Origin: UBA7672 sp963784415
GTDB taxonomy: Bacteria; Pseudomonadota; Alphaproteobacteria; Caulobacterales; Hyphomonadaceae
DNA: 64,000 nt
Direction of reading: 5' to 3'
Assembly: GCA_963784415.1 (NCBI GenBank)
Contig: CAWARK010000006.1
Coordinates: forward strand, 186,001-250,000
Positions 22,283 through 30,521 of this stretch are shown here, piece after piece. Position numbers and translations under genes: made by a program. A model generated the notes under the pieces. That model saw nothing but the letters and a program-made list of their open reading frames with translations, searched no databases and was not told the DNA's origin. How positions within the stretch are numbered: position 1 is the first letter of the stretch; each line of letters begins with the position of its first letter.

Positions 22283-23295
22283 GCCCGTCAGGCACCATCC
22301 TGAATTTCCCCGACCGCTCCCCCATCGAGGAGGAAGCGGCCCGCTGGGTCGTGCGCAACGACAAAGGGCCACTTACTGCAGAAGAACGCGCTCGGTTCGA
22401 AGCGTGGAAACAGGCGAGCCCGCTGCATGCCGACGCTTTTACCCGCATGTCGAGCCACTGGAACGAACTCAACGACTTGATGCGTTTGTCCGACACGCCG
22501 CGTGAGACGCCGCTTCTGAAACGCCCCGCCACGTGGGCCGGCATCGGCCTTGCCGCCGCCGTGGTGTTCGCGGTTCTGATCGGCGTCACACAGTTCGGTC
22601 CGCAATCCCACACGCAAACGCAGATTGCACAGACCCCCGGCCTGGGCGTTTACAAGACACGTATAGGCGATCAGGAGAAGATCACCCTCGCCGATGGGTC
22701 TATCGTCACGCTGAACACCGCCAGCCGCATCGAAACCCGCATGAACGGGCAGGAGCGCACGGTTCGCCTGCTGGAAGGCGAAGCCTTCTTCGAGGTTGCG
22801 CACGATGCCACGCGCCCATTCCGCGTCTATGCAGGCGACGGGATGACTGTCGCGGTCGGCACCGCCTTCTCGGTGAGACTTAACAAGAATGTGGTCGAAG
22901 TCGTGGTGTCCGAGGGCAAGGTCGCCTACTCGCGCGTGGCCGACACGCCCACTCCCGAAACCGTCGCCTACGTCACCGCGGGTGAAGCCGCGAGCTTCGG
23001 CGACAAGCTCGAGATCGAAAAAGTCGACGATGCCGAGGTTGACCGCAAACTGTCGTGGACCTCGGGAAAGCTTGTCTTTGCCGGCGCGCCGCTGTCGTCG
23101 GTCGTTGCAGATATCTCACGCTACACCGACATCCAATTCGACTTTGCAAATCAAGACCTAGCCGACATGCGCGTTGGCGGGGTATTCCAGGTGGGTGAAG
23201 TAAACGACATGCTGGATGCAATCGAGACCAACTTCGGACTTCAGATTGAGCGCATCGGCGAAAAAGTCGTGCGCATTGACGGCGTCTCACACTAG
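22279..23295 (+). CDS. FecR-family anti-sigma/signal-relay protein
   Basis: A 338-residue single-pass membrane protein. The cytoplasmic N-terminus (about 15-75) has the DUF4880 pattern EEAARWVVRNDKGPLTAEERARFEAW that holds the sigma factor. A membrane helix is at about 86-107. The periplasmic FecR domain (about 125-225, ITLADGSIVTLNTASRI, RTVRLLEGEAFFEVAHD) is followed by a C-terminal DUF4974/STN-like part (about 260-335) that contacts the receptor's signalling domain. It is coupled to the sigma gene by a 4-base overlap, and the receptor gene begins 127 bp downstream. Confidence 0.9.
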   Translation: MSPSGTILNFPDRSPIEEEAARWVVRNDKGPLTAEERARFEAWKQASPLHADAFTRMSSHWNELNDLMRLSDTPRETPLLKRPATWAGIGLAAAVVFAVLIGVTQFGPQSHTQTQIAQTPGLGVYKTRIGDQEKITLADGSIVTLNTASRIETRMNGQERTVRLLEGEAFFEVAHDATRPFRVYAGDGMTVAVGTAFSVRLNKNVVEVVVSEGKVAYSRVADTPTPETVAYVTAGEAASFGDKLEIEKVDDAEVDRKLSWTSGKLVFAGAPLSSVVADISRYTDIQFDFANQDLADMRVGGVFQVGEVNDMLDAIETNFGLQIERIGEKVVRIDGVSH

Positions 23296-23422
23296 CGACG
23301 CCGCGTTGCAGCATGACGCGCTGAGCCAGCAAATCCGGCCCTTCTCTACACTCGCAATCACGGCGTCATCGCACTGCACAACTTCCGCGTGCGAAGAAAA
23401 TCCCCCGCCGGCAAAAATTTCC

Positions 23423-26191
23423 ATGGAGGATTTCCGTCACCCGCCTGTCGTGAATGACAAGGCCGGCGGAGAATTCCCATGGGAGTTCCGACTGTCGCGC
23501 CATGCGGGAGGGAAGAAACAGAACTGGCTCCGGACGGCTGTACTTTCCAGCGTTCTCGTCTTCGGCGGGATCGCGGCGCAGCCCGAAGCGGCAGCCCAGC
23601 AGGGCGTAGCTGTATTCGAAATCCGGATCCGGGAATCGTCGCTCGCTGACGCGCTGCTCACGCTTGCGCGCCAGACCGACGTGCAACTGCTCTTTCCATA
23701 CGACATGGCCGAAAAGATACGGGTAGCTCCGTTATCGGGTCGGTACACCTTCGACGAAGCGCTTACCGCGCTTCTTCGAGACACGGGGCTCTCTGGCGGC
23801 AGAGTGCGGGACGGGATCGTCAGGATCTCGGCCGCTGATGCAAACAGAGGCGAGGACACCGTGTCACCCAAGGCCAAGGCTACCCTTCTTTCAAGCGCGT
23901 CTGCATTCCTGCTCGGCGCCTTCAGCGCGCCGTCCTATGCTCAGGATGCCGATCAACCATCTGCTCGCGACGTCGTTGTCGTGACTGCGCAACGCCGCGA
24001 ACAGGACCTGCAAGACGTTCCGCTGTCCGTCTCGACCTTTTCGGGCGAACAGCTTGAAGATATCGGCGCGACCGACATCACCGAGGTCGGAAAATTCTCG
24101 CCGAACGTGACGCTCGAAGTTTCCCGCGGCACCAACTCGACACTCTCCGCCTTCATCCGCGGCGTCGGCCAGCAGGATCCGGTTGGTGGCTTCGAGGCCG
24201 GCGTTGGCATCTATCTCGATGACGTCTATCTGAATCGCCCACAAGGCGGCGTGCTCGACGTGTTCGATGTCGAGCGCATCGAAGTGTTGCGCGGACCTCA
24301 AGGTACGCTCTACGGCCGCAACACCATCGGTGGCGCGGTGAAATACGTCACCAAGGCACTGGCAAATTCTCCCGAAGCGAAGCTCACGGTCAACGCCGGC
24401 AGCTACTCCAAGCTTGAAGGTATCCTCTCCGCTTCGACCCCGATCGGCGACAATTTCCGCATCGGCGGCGCGATCGCGAAGCTGACGCGTGGCGGATACG
24501 GCGATAACCTGTTCCTCCACGGCGTCGAGAACTACAACAAGGATGTCTCCGCCGCCCGCCTGCAGGCAGAGTGGGACGTCACTGATACGTTCGACCTGAA
24601 ATTCTCCGGCGACTGGCTGCTGGACAAGTCGGACCCCAAGCAGGGCCACCGCCTGATCACCAGCCTTCAGACCGGCACGCCCGTGCTCGGCGACGTCTAC
24701 GACACGCAGGCCGGCCTTTCTCAGCCTGTGCAGCGCTCCGAAGGCAAGGGCGGCTCGATCGTCGGCACGTGGGACTTCAGCGACAACTGGACCGTCAAGA
24801 ACATCGTCGCCTATCGCGAAGATGAAAGCTCGACCCCGATCGACTTCGACTCGCTGCCCGCCATCGACGTCGACGTTCCGGCAATCTACGAGAACGACCA
24901 GTTCTCCGAAGAGCTCCAGTTCCTCTACAACAGCGACAGGCTGAACGGCCTCATCGGCGTCTACTATCTCGACGCCAACGCGCTGACGGCCTTCGACGTG
25001 GTTCTCGGAACGACGGGCGCCATCATCGGAATTCCGGGCCTCAACGCCCAGACATTCGGCGACGTGAACACCAAGACCTGGTCGATCTTCGCTGATTTCA
25101 CCTACGATCTCAGCGACACGCTGCACCTGTCACTCGGCGGCCGCTATACCGACGACAAGCGCGAAGCCGTCGTTCTTCGCCGCACCTTCACCGGCGGCTA
25201 TTCTCCGCTGTTCGGCGGCACGGCTGTTCCGATCGCCACGACGTCCAACTTCACGGGCAATGACGACTTCAAGGACTTCTCACCGCGCGTTTCACTCGCA
25301 TGGGACGTGACCGACGATCACAACCTCTACTTCACCTACGCGAAAGGCTTCAAAGGCGGCGGCTTCGATCCGCGCGGCCAGACATCTGCTGCGCCTGACA
25401 CCAACCAGAATGGCACGCGCGATCCGGACGAAATCTTCGCGTTCATGCAGTTCGAGCCCGAAACCGTGAACAGCTACGAAGTCGGTTGGAAAGGCATGTT
25501 CGAGCGTGGCCGCTTCACGACCAACGTCGCCGCCTTCTGGATGGACTACCAGGACGTGCAGGTGCCGTCCTCGATCGGCGTCGACACCAACAATGACGGC
25601 ATCAACGACACCTTCACCGGCGCCACCACCAACGCCGCCGCCGCCACCCTGAAAGGCATCGAGTTCGACGGCAACGCCGTGCTCGGCGAGAGCTGGATCA
25701 GCCAGGGCGATGAACTCTCCACCACCCTGTCGGTTGGCTACATCGACGCCAAGTACGACGAGTTCATCGGCCCGACCGGCGCGGATGTCGCCAGCACGCG
25801 CGTCTTCCAGAACACGCCGGAGTGGACGTCCAGCTGGCGCGTCAACTACACGACGCCGTTCACGCTGGTGAACACGCCGGGCAACCTCACCTTCATCAAC
25901 TCGTTGGCCTACCGCAGCGAGTCGAGCCAGTTCGAAGTCCGCATGCCGCTGCTCGATCAGGAAGCCTTCACGCTGTGGGACATGAGTCTCCTGTTCAAGA
26001 CCGACAAGGGATGGACCATCGGCGTTCACGGCAAGAACCTCAGCGACGAACGTTACAAAGTGTCGGGCTACAACTTCGTCAACCAGACCGGCCCCACCAC
26101 CTTCGTGCCGACCCTCGGCCGCGAAGGCACGCTGACCGCCTTCTACGGCGATCCCCGCACCTGGTGGGTGAGCCTGACCACGGAGTTCTGA
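23423..26191 (+). CDS. STN-domain TonB-dependent signalling receptor (FecA type)
   Basis: A 922-residue receptor from the ATG at 23423. Residues 1-34 are an unusually long polar start, 35-58 a signal sequence (KKQNWLRTAVLSSVLVF, ending AAAQ), and 64-135 an STN domain (VFEIRIRESSLADALLTLA). From residue 147 there is a second complete signal-peptide-like segment (SPKAKATLLSSASAFLLG, ending SYAQ), preceded by an in-frame GTG at 23861 with GAGG upstream. Then come the TonB box VVVVTAQRREQDLQDVP, the plug (IEVLRGPQGTLYGRNTIGGAV) and a barrel ending WWVSLTTEF. The STN domain touches FecR to signal ligand binding. The start is uncertain because no strong ribosome site precedes 23423. Either two proteins are made or the internal signal is a fusion relic. 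Confidence 0.88.
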   Translation: MEDFRHPPVVNDKAGGEFPWEFRLSRHAGGKKQNWLRTAVLSSVLVFGGIAAQPEAAAQQGVAVFEIRIRESSLADALLTLARQTDVQLLFPYDMAEKIRVAPLSGRYTFDEALTALLRDTGLSGGRVRDGIVRISAADANRGEDTVSPKAKATLLSSASAFLLGAFSAPSYAQDADQPSARDVVVVTAQRREQDLQDVPLSVSTFSGEQLEDIGATDITEVGKFSPNVTLEVSRGTNSTLSAFIRGVGQQDPVGGFEAGVGIYLDDVYLNRPQGGVLDVFDVERIEVLRGPQGTLYGRNTIGGAVKYVTKALANSPEAKLTVNAGSYSKLEGILSASTPIGDNFRIGGAIAKLTRGGYGDNLFLHGVENYNKDVSAARLQAEWDVTDTFDLKFSGDWLLDKSDPKQGHRLITSLQTGTPVLGDVYDTQAGLSQPVQRSEGKGGSIVGTWDFSDNWTVKNIVAYREDESSTPIDFDSLPAIDVDVPAIYENDQFSEELQFLYNSDRLNGLIGVYYLDANALTAFDVVLGTTGAIIGIPGLNAQTFGDVNTKTWSIFADFTYDLSDTLHLSLGGRYTDDKREAVVLRRTFTGGYSPLFGGTAVPIATTSNFTGNDDFKDFSPRVSLAWDVTDDHNLYFTYAKGFKGGGFDPRGQTSAAPDTNQNGTRDPDEIFAFMQFEPETVNSYEVGWKGMFERGRFTTNVAAFWMDYQDVQVPSSIGVDTNNDGINDTFTGATTNAAAATLKGIEFDGNAVLGESWISQGDELSTTLSVGYIDAKYDEFIGPTGADVASTRVFQNTPEWTSSWRVNYTTPFTLVNTPGNLTFINSLAYRSESSQFEVRMPLLDQEAFTLWDMSLLFKTDKGWTIGVHGKNLSDERYKVSGYNFVNQTGPTTFVPTLGREGTLTAFYGDPRTWWVSLTTEF

Positions 26192-26247
26192 TCGAACCAC
26201 TTAAGCCGGCGCCCAATCCTCCCATTTGGTGCTAGGCAGACTTTGCT

Positions 26248-26296
26248 CGGATGCGGCCACCAGAGTTTTGCAGGCCGCATCCGGGTTTTTCTTTTT
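26248..26296 (+). terminator. Strong rho-independent terminator after the STN receptor
   Basis: GGATGCGGCC (26249-26258) pairs perfectly with GGCCGCATCC (26273-26282), extendable by a C-G pair, followed by GGGTTTTTCTTTTT. It ends the sigma-FecR-receptor unit. The following MFS gene starts only about 6 bases after the T-run, so its mRNA leader must include this hairpin or start inside it. Confidence 0.92.
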
Positions 26297-26301
26297 CGGA
26301 G

Positions 26302-27582
26302 ATGCCGGTGACGGACACGTCAGTAACGCAGAGCCAATCACGCTATTACGTCCTCCTGATCCTGACGCTGGTCTATGCCTTCAACCATGTGGACCGGCAG
26401 GTGCTCGTTATCCTGCTGGAGCCGATCCGCGGCGACCTCAAGCTTGAAGACTGGCATCTCGGCCTCCTGTCCGGACTGGGCTTCGCGGCGGTCTATGCAA
26501 CGGTCGGCATTCCTGTTGCAATCTGGGCGGACCGCGGCGTGCGGCGCGACATCGTCGCGCTGTCTCTTGCTGTCTGGTCCATGATGACCGTGCTCTCCGG
26601 TCTGGCGCAAAACTACCTGCACCTCATGCTGGCCCGCATGGGCGTCGGGCTCGGCGAAGCCGGCGGCACGCCACCTGCCACATCAATGATCGCAGATCTC
26701 TATCCGCCTTCGCAGCGCGCAACCGCGCTCGGCGTCTACACGCTCGGCATCGGGCTTGGCATTCTCGCCGGCTTTCCGCTGGGTGGTTACATCTACGAAC
26801 TCTATGGCTGGCGCGCCGCATTCTTCGTGGCGGGCGCACCCGGCCTGATCCTCGCGCTCATTGTCTGGCTGACGGTGAAAGAGCCAAAACGTGGCCTCTC
26901 GGAGGCGCGCGATGCAACGGTGAAGCCCGGCATCAAGACGACATTCGCCTTCATGCTGAGTCAGCCGTCCTTCCTGTGGCTGCTGACGGGGTGTATGCTG
27001 ATCTGCGTCTCGGCCAACGCATTCCTGGCCTGGACATCGCCTCTGCTCATGCGCACCTACCATGTCAGTGTTGGCCAGGTGAGCTTGGCGCTCGGCCTGC
27101 TCGTTGGTGGCCTTGGCGGCCTCGGCGCGATCCTGATCGGGATGGTCTGCGATCGCCTGTCCAAACGCGACCTGCGCTGGCGTCCGTGGATCATTCTTGC
27201 TTGTGCGATCGTCGCCTTGCCCTTTGCGTGGAGTTTCCTGCACGCGCCGACGATCGAAGCGGCCTACATGTTCAACGCGGTCCCGAGCTTTGTTGGCCTG
27301 ATCTACGCCAGCATCGCCTACACCGCCGCGCAGGAGCTGGTTGGCGTATCTATGCGCGCAACCGCCAGCGCCTTCACCCTCTTTTGCCTCACCCTGCTGG
27401 GCATTGGCGGCGGACCGACTTTGGTTGGCTTCCTGTCGAGCTATTTCGCAAGCGAAGGACCTGCAAATTCCTTGCGCAAGGCGCTGGAGATCATTCTACT
27501 GTTCAACGCGGCCAGCGTTGGCTGTCTCTTCATGTCGTCTCTTACCTATCGCCGTGACGCTGAACGGGCAAAACTCGCGTAG
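26302..27582 (+). CDS. MFS transporter, spinster-like/sugar-phosphate type
   Basis: A protein of about 426 residues with 12 membrane helices. Motif features are NHVDRQVLVILLEPIRGDL in helix 1, GIPVAIWADRGVRRDIVALSL (loop 2-3 motif A), RMGVGLGEAGGTPPATSMIADLYPPSQRATALG and GWRAAFFVAGAPG. These are typical of the spinster/UhpC-like MFS proteins often found next to TonB receptors in sphingomonad-type genomes, where they carry the receptor's substrate across the inner membrane. The start is either ATG 26302 or GTG 26308; GGAG is 2 and 8 bases upstream respectively, which favours the GTG. The gene lies immediately behind the receptor's terminator. Confidence 0.85.
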   Translation: MPVTDTSVTQSQSRYYVLLILTLVYAFNHVDRQVLVILLEPIRGDLKLEDWHLGLLSGLGFAAVYATVGIPVAIWADRGVRRDIVALSLAVWSMMTVLSGLAQNYLHLMLARMGVGLGEAGGTPPATSMIADLYPPSQRATALGVYTLGIGLGILAGFPLGGYIYELYGWRAAFFVAGAPGLILALIVWLTVKEPKRGLSEARDATVKPGIKTTFAFMLSQPSFLWLLTGCMLICVSANAFLAWTSPLLMRTYHVSVGQVSLALGLLVGGLGGLGAILIGMVCDRLSKRDLRWRPWIILACAIVALPFAWSFLHAPTIEAAYMFNAVPSFVGLIYASIAYTAAQELVGVSMRATASAFTLFCLTLLGIGGGPTLVGFLSSYFASEGPANSLRKALEIILLFNAASVGCLFMSSLTYRRDAERAKLA

Positions 27583-27665
27583 CCAACAGGTCCACTGGCC
27601 GAAAGTGTCTCCCGCCGGCGTGGCGCGCCACTTGCAGCCGGTGAGGTTTCGTGTGTGTGGGGAAC

Positions 27666-29039
27666 ATGCAAGTGGCAAACAGGCAATCTGTAGGCATGCC
27701 GCTGGCCGCTTTTGGCCGGCTTGCCGATCGCGTGGCCTGGCCCGTCGCCATTCTACTGATCGCATTCGGCGGCTGGATGCTGGTGAGAAAGTTCATGGGC
27801 GCGCCCGGCTGGCCCAATGAAGGTACGGATCTCAGCGTCTACCTGAATGCCGCCCGTGCCCTCGTGAACGGCGGCGACATGTACGACAAGATTAATTATC
27901 CCGCCGACCCCTATGGTTATCCGCCGCTATTCGCGGAAGTGATCGCAACGCTACGTGTCGTGCTTGGCGACGGGAAACTGTGGCTGCTGTGGTCGGCATT
28001 CGGAGCGGGCTGCCTGTTCGCCTCCCTCGCCATCATGATGCGCGGTTTTGGCGTCAAGCTGGCCTGGAAGTGGGTCGCGCTGGCCTTCGGCGCCCTGGTC
28101 GCCGGACACCTCGCACGCAGCGACCTTTACCATGTCCAGCCGCACTTCATTCTTCTACTGCTGATCGTGCTTGGCGTCCGCGCTTTCCTGAACAGCAAGT
28201 TCCTCACCGGTGGCCTGGCATGGGCCGCGGTGTTCGTATGTAAACCCTTTACCGGCGTCATCGTGTTTACCCTGATGCGGCGCGGCGAATGGCGAGCGTC
28301 AATAATCACACTGGTCACATCGGGCATCCTCTTCGCCGGATCGTTCCTCGTCTTCCTTCCCAACATCATCGCCGGCGTGCAGGGATGGATGAAGGCGTCG
28401 GGCTACCACACCAGCCTGCCGAACGTCTCCAAGAGCGCGAATGAAAGCTTCTACGGCCTGTTCCAGCGCCTGTTCGGCGAGCCGAGCGAATTCGCGACGC
28501 CCTGGGCCCACATACCGGCTCTGGTTCCGATCCTGACGGCGCCCTTCCTGATCATCACGATCGCCGGTATTTTCATTGGTTCGTCCAACAAAGCGCAATG
28601 GCAAGCGATCCCGGATGCCGAGCGCGGCGCGCAGGGCCTCCTACAAACCGCAACGGCGCTTGGCCTGTCGATGTGCTGCGGGCCGCTCATGGAAGGCCCG
28701 CACTGCTTCATGCTTCTGCCAGGCCTCGCTGGTTCGGCGATGCTCGCCGCGCGCCGCTGGAACGAGAATTCACCGATGAAATGGCGCTGGATCGCGGCCG
28801 CAACGGCATGGGCTTTGACCTTCTCGTGGTTCCTGATTCCGATCTCCACCCCGCTAACCAACCCCTACAGCCTGGGTCACATGAGCGGATTCACCATCCT
28901 CCTTACGGTCAAAACGGGACTTTTCGTTCTGGCATCGTGCTTGCTTTCGATAGCCGCGCAGCTCGGCGATCGCGCCACACAAGCTGGCCGCCCGACCTTT
29001 GGGTCGGCAGCCCGCGGCAAGAAGGAGGCCGTGTCTTGA
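27666..29039 (+). CDS. GT87-type membrane glycosyltransferase (DUF2029)
   Basis: A 457-residue polytopic protein with about 10-11 membrane helices. The first periplasmic loop has TDLSVYLNAARALVNGGDMYD and the YPPLFA segment typical of GT87 (PF09594) polyprenyl-phosphate-dependent alpha-mannosyltransferases; an acidic residue (Asp in GTDLSVY) is the likely catalytic position. GTGGGG precedes the ATG at 27666. Its stop overlaps the start of the GT2 gene (TTGA), and GtrA and FAD oxidoreductase genes follow. The four-gene unit probably makes a polyprenyl-phosphate sugar on the inside face, flips it and transfers the sugar in the periplasm. Confidence 0.8.
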   Translation: MQVANRQSVGMPLAAFGRLADRVAWPVAILLIAFGGWMLVRKFMGAPGWPNEGTDLSVYLNAARALVNGGDMYDKINYPADPYGYPPLFAEVIATLRVVLGDGKLWLLWSAFGAGCLFASLAIMMRGFGVKLAWKWVALAFGALVAGHLARSDLYHVQPHFILLLLIVLGVRAFLNSKFLTGGLAWAAVFVCKPFTGVIVFTLMRRGEWRASIITLVTSGILFAGSFLVFLPNIIAGVQGWMKASGYHTSLPNVSKSANESFYGLFQRLFGEPSEFATPWAHIPALVPILTAPFLIITIAGIFIGSSNKAQWQAIPDAERGAQGLLQTATALGLSMCCGPLMEGPHCFMLLPGLAGSAMLAARRWNENSPMKWRWIAAATAWALTFSWFLIPISTPLTNPYSLGHMSGFTILLTVKTGLFVLASCLLSIAAQLGDRATQAGRPTFGSAARGKKEAVS

Positions 29040-30097
29040 GCCAGGATCTACTGCTGAACGAAACGATGCCGGTGCAGCCCGGCCAGCTGCCGGTTGACCG
29101 CGAAAACGGCAATCGCCCGCAGCTGTCCATCATCGTCCCCTGCTATAACGAGCAGGAAGTCATCAAGCACACGCATGCGCGCCTGAATGACGTTCTCTCC
29201 GCCATGGGGATGACGTTCGAAATCATCTACATCGACGACGGCAGCACCGACACGACCGCCATCCAGCTCAAGGAAATCCAGGCGGCCAGCGCCAACGCGC
29301 GGGTCATCCGCCTGTCGCGGAACTTTGGTCACCAGATCGCCGTCACGGCAGGCCTCGACTATGCCGATGGCGACGCCGTCGTGCTGATCGACGCCGATCT
29401 TCAGGACCCCCCCGAAGTCATCCCGCAAATGGTTGCGAAATGGCGCGAGGGTTTCGAGGTCGTCTACGGCCAGCGCATGTCACGGGAAGGCGAGTCGGCG
29501 TTCAAGCTCTGGAGCGCCCGCCTGTTCTATCGCTTCATCAACCGGCTCTCCGAAATTCCGCTGCCGCTTGACGCCGGCGATTTCCGCCTGCTCGATCGCC
29601 GCGCCGTGCTGGCCCTCCGTCGCATGAGCGAGCGCCATCGCATGCTGCGCGCGATGACGAGCTGGGTCGGGTTCCGTCAGACCCCGCTGCCCTATGATCG
29701 CGCCAAACGCTTTGCCGGCGTGTCGAAATATCCGCTGCGCAAGATGATCGCGCTGGCAATCGACGGCGTCATCTCGTTCTCGACTGCGCCGCTGCGCATG
29801 GTCACCACCGCCGGCATCGTGATGTTCCTGCTGTCGATGGCCGCAATTGTTTATGCGATCGTTTTGCGTCTTCTTACCAATGATTGGGTGCCCGGCTGGA
29901 CACTGCTGTTCATCTCGTCGCTAATGATCGGCGGCATGCAGTTCATTTTCCTCGGCATCATTGGCGAATACATCGGCAGGATCTACGGCGAGGCCAAAGC
30001 CCGCCCGCTGTTCTTCGTGCTTGAAGTGATGGGGCCGCCGGCGTTCGTTGCCGAAGAACGTGAGCGCCATGAGGCGGCGGCCAAGGTCGGTCGATGA
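29036..30097 (+). CDS. GT2 polyprenyl-phosphate glycosyltransferase (GtrB/DPM1-like), TTG start
   Basis: A 353-residue protein. The GT-A domain (about 30-250) has IIVPCYNEQEV, the nucleotide-sugar motif IDDGSTDTT and DADLQDPPE. Two membrane helices follow (about 255-285 and 295-325), as in GtrB and bacterial dolichyl-phosphate mannose/glucose synthases, which load a sugar from UDP- or GDP-sugar onto undecaprenyl phosphate. The TTG at 29036 is chosen because GGAGG lies 7 bases upstream and the start overlaps the previous stop; an ATG at 29066 has no such site. Its stop overlaps the GtrA start (ATGA). Confidence 0.88.
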   Translation: MSQDLLLNETMPVQPGQLPVDRENGNRPQLSIIVPCYNEQEVIKHTHARLNDVLSAMGMTFEIIYIDDGSTDTTAIQLKEIQAASANARVIRLSRNFGHQIAVTAGLDYADGDAVVLIDADLQDPPEVIPQMVAKWREGFEVVYGQRMSREGESAFKLWSARLFYRFINRLSEIPLPLDAGDFRLLDRRAVLALRRMSERHRMLRAMTSWVGFRQTPLPYDRAKRFAGVSKYPLRKMIALAIDGVISFSTAPLRMVTTAGIVMFLLSMAAIVYAIVLRLLTNDWVPGWTLLFISSLMIGGMQFIFLGIIGEYIGRIYGEAKARPLFFVLEVMGPPAFVAEERERHEAAAKVGR

Positions 30098-30519
30098 AAC
30101 TGCTGGAATTCCTGCCCCCCGGCCTGCGCCGCCTGTTCCTCTACGCCCTGTGCGGCGGCAGCGGCGTCGTGCTGGATTTCGCGGCCTACTCGCTGCTGGT
30201 CATGGGCGGTGTCTGGTATCAGCTCGCCAATATCGTCGGCTACGCGCTCGGCACGGTGCTGAGTTTTTTCCTCAATCGCGCCATCACGTTCGGTGTCATG
30301 GATGCGCCCGTGCGCCGTTTCATGTCATTCGCCGGCGTCGCCTTCATCGGCTACCTCATCTCGTCGGTCATCCTCTGGGCGCTGGTTGAACAAGCGCATG
30401 TCGATCCGCTGATCGCGAAAATCATCACGCTGGGCGTAGTTCTCATCACCCAGTTCACCCTCAATTCTGTCGTTACCTTCCGCCGCAGCGCGAAGGCCGG
30501 GCCGACCCAAGGAACCTGA
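30094..30519 (+). CDS. GtrA-family membrane protein (probable lipid-linked sugar flippase)
   Basis: A 141-residue protein with four membrane helices, of the GtrA family (PF04138): RRLFLYALCGGSGVVLDFAAY, NIVGYALGTVLSFFLNRAITF and a C-terminal helix ending LNSVVTFRRS. Family members are thought to flip undecaprenyl-phosphate sugars made by the GtrB partner, here the gene just upstream and overlapping by 4 bases. The order GT87-GtrB-GtrA supports a periplasmic glycosylation route for envelope polymer or protein; the acceptor is unknown. Confidence 0.87.
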   Translation: MKLLEFLPPGLRRLFLYALCGGSGVVLDFAAYSLLVMGGVWYQLANIVGYALGTVLSFFLNRAITFGVMDAPVRRFMSFAGVAFIGYLISSVILWALVEQAHVDPLIAKIITLGVVLITQFTLNSVVTFRRSAKAGPTQGT

Positions 30520-30521
30520 CC

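Noticed and set aside
23891..25126. 411-codon minus-strand frame opposite the STN receptor
   Set aside because: Antisense shadow of a well-supported receptor; composition is typical of reversed barrel sequence.
27620..27631. 12-bp palindrome GTGGCGCGCCAC before the GT87 gene
   Set aside because: In GC-rich DNA such a dyad is not rare, and no regulator gene or second copy supports it.
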